Assembly (NCBI RefSeq): GCF_001639105.2
Contig: NZ_CP015285.1
Coordinates: forward strand, 1,294,501 to 1,358,500
Direction of reading: 5' to 3'
From: Azospirillum humicireducens
GTDB taxonomy: Bacteria; Pseudomonadota; Alphaproteobacteria; Azospirillales; Azospirillaceae
DNA length: 64,000 bases
The position numbers and the translations under genes are program-made. The notes beneath the pieces were generated by a model, which ran no database searches, was not told the origin of the DNA, and was given only the letters and a program-made list of their open reading frames with translations. Below are positions 26,678-34,306 of the stretch, piece by piece. How positions within the stretch are numbered: the first letter of the stretch is position 1; the number at the start of each line of letters is the position of its first letter.

Positions 26678-26788
26678 TACCGGCGGTCTTTCAACATGAC
26701 CGCTGGTATCCGCGCCGACCGGCACGGCGGCGGTCCATGCCGCTGAAACTCTCGATCCTGACAGGTCAGGATCGAGAGCCGCTGGTAT
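26676..26788. repeat. Composite palindromic element after the carbonic anhydrase gene
   Basis: Three structures lie side by side. GATACCGGCGGTC (26676-26688) pairs with GACCGCTGGTATC (26698-26710) with one mismatch. A shorter echo, CGGCGGTC-CAT-GCCGCTG, lies around 26729-26746. A perfect 14-bp palindrome, CTCTCGATCCTGAC-AG-GTCAGGATCGAGAG, lies at 26749-26778. A third copy of CCGCTGGTAT ends the element at 26788, so the first arm has two possible partners. This resembles repetitive extragenic palindromes or a small non-autonomous mobile element. Confidence 0.75.
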
Positions 26789-26904
26789 AAAAACACCACG
26801 CGAACGCCTTACCCAGGGGCGAGCGGGGGAATTTCCGCGCGCCCTACCCTGTTGAGACCGAAGGAAAGAGTTTTTCTTCACTCCGACAAGAGGTAGGGAA
26901 CGCC

Positions 26905-27171
26905 ATGAAGACTGCACTTCCCCTTGTGATCCTGATCGCTGCTCCCCTTGCCCTGGCAGCGTGCAACCAGACCGGCAACAGCGGCAACAGCAGCGGTGGA
27001 CTGTTCGGCGGCAGTGGTGGCGGGCTGTTCGGGTCGGGCAGTTCCGACTCGTCCTATGCGCGGAACGGCCGCTGCGACGACCCGCGCTACAACACCTCCA
27101 ACGGCGGGCAGGCGGAGGCCGGGACCGATGATTACGACTGCTCGCGCTATGGCGACGGCATGAAGCGCTGA
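26905..27171 (+). CDS. Small glycine/serine-rich lipoprotein
   Basis: The 88-residue protein has a signal sequence ending in the lipobox ALAAC (Cys19). A glycine-serine-asparagine stretch with two GGLFG repeats follows, then a C-terminal segment with two cysteines (CDDPRYN and DYDCSRYGDGMKR). AGGG lies about 10 bases before ATG. I do not recognise a family. The last 25 bases overlap the 3' end of the convergent TPR glycosyltransferase gene. Confidence 0.75.
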   Translation: MKTALPLVILIAAPLALAACNQTGNSGNSSGGLFGGSGGGLFGSGSSDSSYARNGRCDDPRYNTSNGGQAEAGTDDYDCSRYGDGMKR

Positions 27172-28922
27172 ACCAGCGCCGCCAATTCGGTGGCCATGCG
27201 CCCGGAAACCGACCGCCAGTCGCCGGGCGCCGGCTGCCGGAACAGGCGGGCGGTCGGATACCATGGGCTGTCGTCGCGGCCGGTCATCCAGCGCCAGTCC
27301 GCCGAGAATGGCAGCGCCATCCACAGCGGCAGGCCGAGCGCACCGGCCAGATGCGCCGGCCCGGTGCAGGACGACACCACCAGATCCAGATTTGCCATGA
27401 TCGCCGCCGTGTCGGCGAAATCGCTGATCTCCGGTGCCAGATCCATGAAGCCGTCGGGCAGGGCCGCATCGGCGAGATCGGCATGCCCCGGTCCCATCTG
27501 CAGGCCGTAGAAGCGGCAGCCCGGCACGTCGAGGAGCCCGCGCAAGCCGGCCAGCCGCGGAGAGCGCTGGTCGTCGCCGGGAAATCGCGGGTTCCCGGCC
27601 CAGACGAGGCCGACCCGCAGCCCTTCCGCTGCCGCAAGGCGCTCGCGCCAGACGGCGACGCGCGGCGGATCAGCCCGCAGATAGGGAATATCCGCAGGCA
27701 GGTCATCCACCACCGTGCCAAAGGCGAGCGGCAGGCTCATCAACGGACATTCGAGGTCGAAGGCCGGCAGCGGATCGCCCCGCGCGATCACCTGTGCCGG
27801 TCCATCCAGCCCGGCCATCAGCGGCAGCAGGGACGGCTGCACCTCCAGGACCACACGGCCGCCGCGGGCTGCCACCAGCGGGACATAGCGCAGGAACTGG
27901 AGGGTGTCTCCCAAACCCTGTTCCGCATAGAGCAGGATGGTCCGGCCTTCAAGCGCCTCCCCCCGCCATGTCGGTTGTGAGAAGCGGCGCCAGGGCGGTT
28001 CGGCCCGGTCGTCGCTGCGACGCCACTCGAACTCGGGCCAGCCGCCGGCATAGTTCCCGGCCATCAGCCGGGAAAATCCAAGATTCCAGTGAAGCCCGGC
28101 ATCCTGAGGCCGGTCGGACAGAGCGTGTTCGAAGTCGGTGGCTGCTTCCGCCGGCCGAGCCATGGCGACCAGCGCCGTGCCGCGGGCCGCCCACAGCGAG
28201 GGGCCGGGCCGCAGCCGCGCAGCATCCGCGAAGGCGTCCAGCGATTCGGGGAAGCGCCCGAGCTTCGCCAGCACCGCACCCAACACCTCCCATGCCTCGC
28301 CGAGGTTGCGGTCAGCCGCCAGCGCGTTGCGGGCCGCCGCCTCTGCATCGGTCCAACGGCGCTGCGCGGCGAGCGAGGCGGCGAGCGTCGCATGGGCAAC
28401 GGCGGAGCGGCCATTCAGGTGCAACGACCGGCGGGCGCTGATTTCCGCCGCTTGCGGCTCGCCCTGCGACGCCAGCGCTGCCGCGCGGTTGGCCAGCGCA
28501 TCGGCATGATCAGGAGCCAGACTCAACGCCTGACCGGCAGCCGCAATCGCGGCATCCTGCCGGCCAAGCCTGCGCAGGGCGGCGGATCTGCTGGCATGGG
28601 CATCGGCCAACTCCGGCATCAGGCGCAACGCCCGGCCATAGAGCCCCACCGCCCGCTCCACCGCACCCGCCGACTGCTCCGCCCCCGCGAGGTTGGACCA
28701 GCCGGCGGCGGAATCGGGGCGCAATGCCGCTGCAAGGCGAAGCCGCCTCACCGCCGCCTCCCCATGCCCCGTCTGTGCGGCCAGGACGCCGAGCAGTTGC
28801 ATGGCATCGGCATATTCAGGATCGGCGGCCAGGATGCGGCGGTAGATGTCCTCCGCCTCCGCCACCCTGCCCGCCTGGTGGTGGTCGAGAGCGATCAGGA
28901 GGGCCTGCGACAAAGTAACCAT
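27147..28922 (-). CDS. TPR-repeat protein with GT9-like glycosyltransferase domain
   Basis: The 591-residue protein has about eight tetratricopeptide repeats (residues 1-290), then a glycosyltransferase region of the heptosyltransferase-like type found in bacterial TPR proteins (GDTLQFLRYVPLVAARGGRV, VGLVWAGNPRFPGDDQRS, PFSADWRWMTGRDDSPWYPT). The usual SVDTxxAHLAGAL motif reads SSCTGPAHLAGAL, so an Asp is replaced by Cys. ATG at 28922 begins the first repeat. Substrate and sugar are unknown; flagellin or surface-polysaccharide glycosylation is a guess from the family. Confidence 0.85.
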   Translation of the reverse strand: MVTLSQALLIALDHHQAGRVAEAEDIYRRILAADPEYADAMQLLGVLAAQTGHGEAAVRRLRLAAALRPDSAAGWSNLAGAEQSAGAVERAVGLYGRALRLMPELADAHASRSAALRRLGRQDAAIAAAGQALSLAPDHADALANRAAALASQGEPQAAEISARRSLHLNGRSAVAHATLAASLAAQRRWTDAEAAARNALAADRNLGEAWEVLGAVLAKLGRFPESLDAFADAARLRPGPSLWAARGTALVAMARPAEAATDFEHALSDRPQDAGLHWNLGFSRLMAGNYAGGWPEFEWRRSDDRAEPPWRRFSQPTWRGEALEGRTILLYAEQGLGDTLQFLRYVPLVAARGGRVVLEVQPSLLPLMAGLDGPAQVIARGDPLPAFDLECPLMSLPLAFGTVVDDLPADIPYLRADPPRVAVWRERLAAAEGLRVGLVWAGNPRFPGDDQRSPRLAGLRGLLDVPGCRFYGLQMGPGHADLADAALPDGFMDLAPEISDFADTAAIMANLDLVVSSCTGPAHLAGALGLPLWMALPFSADWRWMTGRDDSPWYPTARLFRQPAPGDWRSVSGRMATELAALVQRFMPSP

Positions 28923-29103
28923 AGGAACTCTTGTGGGTTGGCGGGGGCCGGCGGTGTTTCGGATCATGCGCCGCCGGCGCGGCGCCAGTCCAGCCGGGGA
29001 CCGTCGCCAATCGTCGCAAACGGTCACAGAATCGGGATTTTCCCTGGATTGTCATGAGACTGACGCATCGCTATTGTCCGCGCCGATATCCAAGGAGCGG
29101 ATC

Positions 29104-29529
29104 ATGACCTCGCGCCCAGCCCGGGCCCATTCCAAATTCGGCACCTGCCGGATGCATGTTCTTGCAGCTGTGGCGCTTGTGCTCCCGCTGTGCATCGGAA
29201 CCGCCCCTGCGATTGCCAGCGAAGGTGCCAAGCCGAACGGCTGCCCGTGGGCGCAGGATGTCACACTGGAGATCAACGGCAAGACCCTGACCCTGAAGCA
29301 GGAATCCTTCACCGCCGTGACCTCAGAGCCGATCGAGATCGAGCAGTTCAAGGTCTTCCCGCTGGTCGACCAGCTGAAGCTGCGCATCATCGGCCCCAAG
29401 GGCCGCGAGTGGGAGGCCGCGTTGACCCGTCTGGTCAGCGGCAAGCGCTGCAGCGCCTTCTACGCCGGCAAACCCGAACTGGTGTCGGACACGGTGCGCG
29501 ATCCGAACGAGTTGATTCTGAACCGGTAG
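29104..29529 (+). CDS. Secreted protein of unknown function
   Basis: The 141-residue product has a Sec signal peptide (hydrophobic core AAVALVLPLCIGTAP, likely cleavage after AIAS near residue 39). The mature part of about 100 residues is beta-rich with two cysteines (NGCPW and KRCSAF) that could form a disulfide. AAGGAG lies six bases upstream of ATG. I recognise no domain. It is divergent from the TPR glycosyltransferase gene and convergent with the next gene. Confidence 0.75.
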   Translation: MTSRPARAHSKFGTCRMHVLAAVALVLPLCIGTAPAIASEGAKPNGCPWAQDVTLEINGKTLTLKQESFTAVTSEPIEIEQFKVFPLVDQLKLRIIGPKGREWEAALTRLVSGKRCSAFYAGKPELVSDTVRDPNELILNR

Positions 29530-29548
29530 GGCAACGGGACAGCCGGCC

Positions 29549-30004
29549 TCAGCTGCCGGGCATCACCCCCGCCAGTTCGTCCAGTGCGGGATCGCCGCCA
29601 GGCACCAGCAGCGCCATGTTCAAGGCGGCCAGTTCCGCACTGCCGCCTGGCCGCGGCATGACCCCGGCGGCGGCGAACAGCCGATCCTGCTGGACGCGCT
29701 CGGCCTCCAGCTCCGCGGCCTTCATGCGGCGGTAGAAGGCGTCATCCTCATCCTTGGCGCGGCGGCGCAGGGCGCGCAACGGGCGAACGACCTCCTCCCG
29801 CCAGTCGGAGACGGCCGAATCGATGCGGACAAGCTCGGCATCGGACAGACGAATTCCGCACTCCAGCCCGGCCCAGGCGGCGAACAGCAGCAGATTGACG
29901 TCCACCCCGCGCCGGTCCTGCAACGACAGGCAAAGGGCCGGAACCCCCGGCCGCCGGTAGACGGCCAGGGAAAAGTCCCAGAACGGGTTCACCGTCCCGC
30001 TCAA
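29549..30004 (-). CDS. TIGR02444 family protein
   Basis: The 151-residue protein matches TIGR02444, a small family of unknown function typified by the opening NPFWDFSLAVYRRPGV and the segment QDRRGVDVNLLLFAAWAGLE. The middle is a charged helix, probably a coiled coil (RRRAKDEDDAFYRRMKAAEL). It starts with TTG at 30004, overlapping the pfkA stop, or with GTG at 29992, which has GAGCGGG upstream. Either way translation is probably coupled to pfkA. Confidence 0.8.
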   Translation of the reverse strand: MSGTVNPFWDFSLAVYRRPGVPALCLSLQDRRGVDVNLLLFAAWAGLECGIRLSDAELVRIDSAVSDWREEVVRPLRALRRRAKDEDDAFYRRMKAAELEAERVQQDRLFAAAGVMPRPGGSAELAALNMALLVPGGDPALDELAGVMPGS

Positions 30005-31095
30005 TCGCCGAAGCTGATGTTCAGGCCGCGGGCGGTCTTGACCAGCGCCCCGTCCAGCTCGACGCAGGAGTAATGCTCGATCGCCTCGGTGATCGGCACG
30101 TCGATGACGCCGCGGTTCGACCAGGCGACCATGCGGTTGAACTTGCCTTCCGCGATCAGGTCGACGGCGTGGACGCCGAAGGCCGACGCGATCAGCCGGT
30201 CGCGCGGGCTGGGCATGCTGCCGCGCTGGACATGGCCCAGAACGGTGACGCGGGTCTCGGCCCCGGTGGCATCGGCGATCTTCTCGCCGATATAGTCGCC
30301 GATGCCGCCATAGCGCTTCTCGCCACCCTGCAGCACCTTCTTGACGCCGGTGCCTTCGAGCGTCTTCACCGCCTCCGACACCACGACCAGCGCGAAGTTG
30401 CGGCCGGAATTGCGGACGTCCTGGATCTTGGCCGCGATGCTCTCGATCGAGTAGGCGATTTCAGGGATCAGGATCACGTCGGCCCCGCCGGCGATGCCGG
30501 CCGCCAGCGCGATGTGGCCGGCGTCGCGGCCCATCACCTCCAGCACCATCACCCGGTGGTGGCTGGCGGCGGTGGGCTGCAGGCGGTCGAGCGCCTCCAC
30601 CGCGACGGCGACGGCGGTGTCGTAGCCGACCGACACCTCGGTCTTGCCCAGATCGTTGTCGATGGTCTTGGGCACGCCCACCATCGGAAAGCCGCCCTTC
30701 TGCGCCAGCTTGTGCAGGATGGCGAAGCTGCCGTCGCCGCCGATTCCGATCAGGGCATCCAGGCCGAGTTCGCGATAACCGCCGACGATCTCGTCCGACC
30801 TGTCCTTCAGCGTGCCGTCCGGCATCGGATAGGCAAAGGGATCGCCGCGGTTGGTCGTGCCCAGGATGGTGCCGCCCTGCCGCATCATGTGGCCATCGAC
30901 CGAGCCGAGGTCGAGCGTCTGGTACTGCACCGGGCGCTGCAGCAGGCCCTGGGTGCCTTCCTTGATGCCCAGCACCTGCCAGCCATAGCCGGTGGCGCGG
31001 TGGACCACCGCACGGATGACGGCGTTCAGCCCGGCGCAATCGCCGCCGCTGGTCAGGATGCCGATGCGCTTGCCGGCTTTCTTTGGGGCAGTCAT
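30001..31095 (-). CDS. pfkA: 6-phosphofructokinase, mixed-substrate family
   Basis: The 364-residue enzyme phosphorylates fructose 6-phosphate. Motifs include GILTSGGDCAGLNAVIRA, IGIGGDGSF, VPKTIDNDL, GRDAGHIAL and GHVQRGSMPSPRDR. The residues that separate phosphate donors are mixed: Gly in GGDGS is typical of ATP enzymes, while Lys in PKTIDND is typical of pyrophosphate enzymes. This fits the TIGR02483 mixed-substrate group, so the donor must be tested. Its stop overlaps the start of the downstream gene. Whether glycolysis or the reverse direction is served is unknown. Confidence 0.93.
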   Translation of the reverse strand: MTAPKKAGKRIGILTSGGDCAGLNAVIRAVVHRATGYGWQVLGIKEGTQGLLQRPVQYQTLDLGSVDGHMMRQGGTILGTTNRGDPFAYPMPDGTLKDRSDEIVGGYRELGLDALIGIGGDGSFAILHKLAQKGGFPMVGVPKTIDNDLGKTEVSVGYDTAVAVAVEALDRLQPTAASHHRVMVLEVMGRDAGHIALAAGIAGGADVILIPEIAYSIESIAAKIQDVRNSGRNFALVVVSEAVKTLEGTGVKKVLQGGEKRYGGIGDYIGEKIADATGAETRVTVLGHVQRGSMPSPRDRLIASAFGVHAVDLIAEGKFNRMVAWSNRGVIDVPITEAIEHYSCVELDGALVKTARGLNISFGD

Positions 31096-31278
31096 TGAGA
31101 GGTTCCCGTCCCGTTCGCCTGTTTGTTGAAATGAACCACCATGTTACCGGATCAGGCGTTTCCCGCAATCGTTGCCCGCATCCGCAAAGGTGGAATGCCG
31201 CCGACGGGGGGAGGCGCGGCGCTCCTCCTGCCCAGTGGACGACACCGGTTGTTTGACGGTGCCGTCCCGCCGCAAATC

Positions 31279-31287
31279 TGGTATAGT
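31279..31287 (+). promoter_or_regulatory. Extended -10 promoter candidate for the DUF465 gene
   Basis: TGGTATAGT fits the extended -10 pattern TGnTATAAT and lies 79 bases before the DUF465 start. A TTGACG at 31253 is 23 bases upstream of the hexamer, too far for a normal -35, so the call rests on the extended -10. Confidence 0.4.
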
Positions 31288-31365
31288 CCGGCCCGCCCAG
31301 CCAAAGGGCCACCCGCAAGAGCACCCCCGACCCATCCGGGGCAACGGCCACTTCCAACGGGCGCG

Positions 31366-31566
31366 ATGAACGAGCAAGAGATTTTGAAGGAAAAGCTGGC
31401 GAGCTTGCGCAGCGAGCACCGCGACCTGGACGACGTCATCGCCCGGCTTGCCGAACGCGCGCCCTACGACCAGTTGCAGATGCAGCGGTTGAAGAAGCGC
31501 AAGCTGATGCTGAAGGACCAGATCATGGTCCTGGAAAGCCGGCTCCTGCCGGACATCATTGCGTAG
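31366..31566 (+). CDS. YdcH (DUF465) family small protein
   Basis: The 66-residue helical protein matches the YdcH/DUF465 family: an N-terminal helix (EILKEKLASLRSEHRDLDDV), the short linker ARLAERAPYDQLQMQRLKK, and a second helix with KRKLMLKDQIMVLE. It should form an antiparallel coiled-coil hairpin. The function is unknown. It is convergent with the globin gene, with a small GC-rich hairpin (about 31567-31596) between them. Confidence 0.88.
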   Translation: MNEQEILKEKLASLRSEHRDLDDVIARLAERAPYDQLQMQRLKKRKLMLKDQIMVLESRLLPDIIA

Positions 31567-31609
31567 GCATGCCCTCTCCCATTGGGAAAGAAGGCCATCG
31601 ACGCCGTCG

Positions 31610-32062
31610 TCACCCCTTCTTCGGCACCGTGAAGAACTGAATGCCCATCTGGAAGCTGCGGGCGATGTTCTCCGCCTTGCCGATCAGGAAGGCGGCACCG
31701 TCGGGCGGGAAGAGTTCGTGGGCGGTCTCGCGGAACAGGCCCAGCCATCGTTCGAAATGCTGCGGCTCCAACCCCAGCGAGATGTGGACCGGCATCGGTC
31801 GACCATCGTAGCGCTGGGTCAGCAGGGCAATGGACGACCAGAAATCCATCATCTTGCGCAGGTGCGGCTCCCAATCGGCGATGGCCCGGCCGAAGATCGG
31901 ACCCAGCACGTCATCCTTCATGATCTTGCCGTAGAAGGTCCTCACGAGCCTTTCGATCGACTCCTCATCGATGCCGACGGTGGCCATCCGCTCCTCCGCC
32001 ATGGCGGTGCGGATGTCACGGCGCTCATTGCGCTGGTCGTCGCTGGGAACGCTGTCGGTCAT
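31610..32062 (-). CDS. Truncated hemoglobin, group 3 type
   Basis: The 150-residue protein matches the bacterial-like globin family of group 3: IERLVRTFYGKIMKDDVLGP, then HLRKMMDFWSSIALLTQRYD and the proximal histidine in GLEPQHFERWLGLF. It would bind heme and may handle oxygen or nitric oxide. ATG at 32062 begins just before the recognisable globin helix; the first 25 residues are polar and non-conserved. The reading frame stays open for 2 kb upstream across purE and purK, but that is antisense background in GC-rich DNA. Confidence 0.9.
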   Translation of the reverse strand: MTDSVPSDDQRNERRDIRTAMAEERMATVGIDEESIERLVRTFYGKIMKDDVLGPIFGRAIADWEPHLRKMMDFWSSIALLTQRYDGRPMPVHISLGLEPQHFERWLGLFRETAHELFPPDGAAFLIGKAENIARSFQMGIQFFTVPKKG

Positions 32063-32211
32063 GGGATGGGTCCGGTCCGGAATTGCATGGGGTCTAACCT
32101 GATCATATGGGACGGCACCATAGGTGGAAGCATGTTCCGCCGGAAGGGCCGGGATGTCGCAGCGGACTGGACGGATTTGCGATGCGGCGGGCAGCGGGTG
32201 GGCGGCGCCTC

Positions 32212-32239
32212 TGGACAGCGGCCCGACTCCACCTATAAT
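32212..32239 (+). promoter_or_regulatory. Sigma70-type promoter of purE
   Basis: TGGACA (32212-32217), a 16-base spacer and a perfect TATAAT (32234-32239) precede purE, giving a predicted leader of about 30 bases. No PurR-like palindrome is evident nearby. Confidence 0.65.
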
Positions 32240-32275
32240 GCGCCGCTTTCCTGACCTTGAGGGAAGCGCCACGCC

Positions 32276-32827
32276 GTGTCCGCCGAACACTCTCAGAACA
32301 GCGCCGTTCCGGCCAACGACATCGCGGCCGAAGGCGATCAGCCGCTGGTCGGCATCATCATGGGCAGCCAGTCGGACTGGACCACCATGAAGCATGCCGC
32401 CGACACCCTGGCGGCCCTGGGCATCCCCCACGAGGTCCGCATCGTCTCCGCGCACCGCACGCCGCATCGGCTGGTGGAGTACGCCACGACCGCAAAGGCG
32501 CGCGGGCTGAAGGTGGTGATCGCCGGTGCCGGCGGAGCCGCCCACCTGCCGGGCATGGCCGCGTCGATGACGCCGCTGCCGGTCTTCGGCGTTCCGGTCG
32601 AAAGCCACGCGCTGAAGGGGATGGACAGCCTGCTGTCGATCGTCCAGATGCCGGGCGGCGTCCCGGTCGGCACCTTGGCCATCGGCAAGGCCGGCGCCAT
32701 CAACGCCGCGCTGCTTGCCGGTTCGGTCATCGCACTGATGGACCCGCAGGTGGCCGCGGCGCTGGATGGCTGGCGCACACGCCAGACAGCGGCTGTGGCC
32801 GAAGCGCCGATCGACGACCCGACCTGA
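32276..32827 (+). CDS. purE: N5-carboxyaminoimidazole ribonucleotide mutase
   Basis: PurE converts N5-CAIR to CAIR in purine synthesis. The 183-residue product has the class I motifs [36 protein letters not shown] and GVPVES. It starts with GTG at 32276, with GAGGGA about 10 bases upstream. The first 22 residues form a polar leader not needed for the fold. The purK gene follows by 21 bases; the two enzymes act in consecutive steps and are normally co-transcribed. Confidence 0.97.
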   Translation: MSAEHSQNSAVPANDIAAEGDQPLVGIIMGSQSDWTTMKHAADTLAALGIPHEVRIVSAHRTPHRLVEYATTAKARGLKVVIAGAGGAAHLPGMAASMTPLPVFGVPVESHALKGMDSLLSIVQMPGGVPVGTLAIGKAGAINAALLAGSVIALMDPQVAAALDGWRTRQTAAVAEAPIDDPT

Positions 32828-32848
32828 CAGCAACAAGGCCGCACCGCA

Positions 32849-33973
32849 ATGACCGGCAATCAGAAGGGCGCCACCCTGCCCCGCCTCGCCCCCGGCTCCA
32901 CCATCGGTATGCTGGGTGCCGGACAGCTCGGCCGGATGACGGCGCTGGCCGCCGCCAGACTGGGCTACAAGACCCATGTCTACGCTCCCGACGCGGCGGA
33001 CAGCCCCGCGGCTCAGGTCAGTGCCGCGGCGACCGTCGCCGATTGGAACGACCTGGACGCGCTGGAACGCTTCGCCCGTTCCGTCGACGTGGTGACGCTG
33101 GAGTGGGAGAATGTCCCGGTGGCGACGGCGGAGCATCTGCGCCGCTTCACCAACCTGCATCCCGGCCCGAACGTGCTGTCGGTGGCACAGGACCGCATCG
33201 CCGAAAAGAGCTTCGTCAACCGGCTGGGCATCGCGACAGCGCCCTGGCGCGCCGCGAACGGTGCCGACGACATCGCCCGAGCGGTGGCGGAGATCGGGCC
33301 GCGCTGCGTCCTGAAATCCACCCGCCTCGGCTATGACGGCAAGGGGCAGGCGCGGCTCGAAGCCGGCAGCGATCCGGCAGCGGCCTGGAGCGCCATCGGC
33401 GGCGGCAAGCCCGGCGTCGAGGGCATCGTGGAGGGCTTCGTCACCTTTGCCTGCGAGGTGTCGGTGATCGTCGCCCGCGGCGCGGACGGCACGATGGTCG
33501 CCTATCCGGCGGTGGAGAACCGGCACAAGGACGGCATCCTCGACGTCACCATCGCCCCCGCTTCTTCGGACAAGGTGTCGGCGGCGACGGCGGCGGAAGC
33601 GGACCGCATCGCCCGGCGCATCGCCGAAGCTCTGGATCTGGTCGGTGTGCTGGCGGTGGAGATGTTCGTCACCGCGGACGGCGCCGTCCTGGTCAACGAG
33701 ATGGCTCCACGCCCGCACAATTCCGGTCACTGGACCATGGACGCCTGCGCCTCCTGCCAGTTCGAGCAGCTGGTGCGCGCGGTCTGCGGCCTGCCGCTGG
33801 GATCGGTCGACCGGCTGGCCGATGCCGAGATGACCAACCTGATCGGCGACGACGTGCTGCGCTGGCCGGAGTTTCTGGCGGAGCCCGGTGCCCGCCTCCA
33901 CCTCTACGGCAAGGCGGAAGCCCGTCCCGGCCGCAAGATGGGCCATGTCAACCGGCTGTTCCCGCGCCGCTGA
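32849..33973 (+). CDS. purK: N5-carboxyaminoimidazole ribonucleotide synthase
   Basis: PurK makes N5-CAIR from AIR, bicarbonate and ATP, the step before PurE. The 374-residue ATP-grasp protein has GMLGAGQLGRMTALAAARLG, VVTLEWENVP, KSTRLGYDGKGQ, VEMFVTADGAVLVNEMAPRP and HNSGHWTMDACASCQFEQL. The length is normal. It ends 26 bases before a strong rho-independent terminator, which closes the purEK unit. Confidence 0.97.
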   Translation: MTGNQKGATLPRLAPGSTIGMLGAGQLGRMTALAAARLGYKTHVYAPDAADSPAAQVSAAATVADWNDLDALERFARSVDVVTLEWENVPVATAEHLRRFTNLHPGPNVLSVAQDRIAEKSFVNRLGIATAPWRAANGADDIARAVAEIGPRCVLKSTRLGYDGKGQARLEAGSDPAAAWSAIGGGKPGVEGIVEGFVTFACEVSVIVARGADGTMVAYPAVENRHKDGILDVTIAPASSDKVSAATAAEADRIARRIAEALDLVGVLAVEMFVTADGAVLVNEMAPRPHNSGHWTMDACASCQFEQLVRAVCGLPLGSVDRLADAEMTNLIGDDVLRWPEFLAEPGARLHLYGKAEARPGRKMGHVNRLFPRR

Positions 33974-33999
33974 CTTTCTCCTCCGCAGGACCGATGCAG

Positions 34000-34034
34000 A
34001 GGCCCCGCGACCCCATGGTCGGCGGGGCCTTTTT
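34000..34034 (+). terminator. Rho-independent terminator of purEK
   Basis: AGGCCCCGC (34000-34008) pairs perfectly with GCGGGGCCT (34022-34030), followed by a T-run. The loop can add a small GACC/GGTC extension. It ends the purE-purK unit. Confidence 0.92.
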
Positions 34035-34306
34035 ATATTGTCCGCCACTCATTATCGAACCCGCGGATTCACCGGGTCGTCGAAATGCCTGTCCTGTGTT
34101 TTCCCAGGAGACAACTCCAATCCAGCAAAAACCGAAACGACCGATCCGACAGGTTCCTGTTCAGGGCAGAGACGTCACAAAATGCCGCGTTTCGCGTGTG
34201 ATGACGGTTATCGGCTGCGGTCGGGCTTTTAACTGATGTCAACATTGGTTACTCTAAGTCATATTCCTATCGAAACTATCTAAACTTTGATGCAATTTGC
34301 ATCCGG
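34035..34306. promoter_or_regulatory. AT-rich leader of the EAL gene with a palindrome at the start codon
   Basis: The DNA between the purK terminator and the EAL gene is AT-rich for this genome, especially 34210-34300, and holds no gene. It ends in GATGCAA-T-TTGCATC (34289-34303), a perfect 7-bp inverted repeat lying three bases before the ATG. A protein bound there would cover the ribosome binding region. No clear consensus -35/-10 pair was found. Confidence 0.55.

Noticed and set aside
31610..34048. Open frame of 812 codons that includes the globin and continues across purE and purK
   Set aside because: Only the last 150 codons resemble a protein family. The rest is antisense to purE and purK. 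The real start is at 32062.
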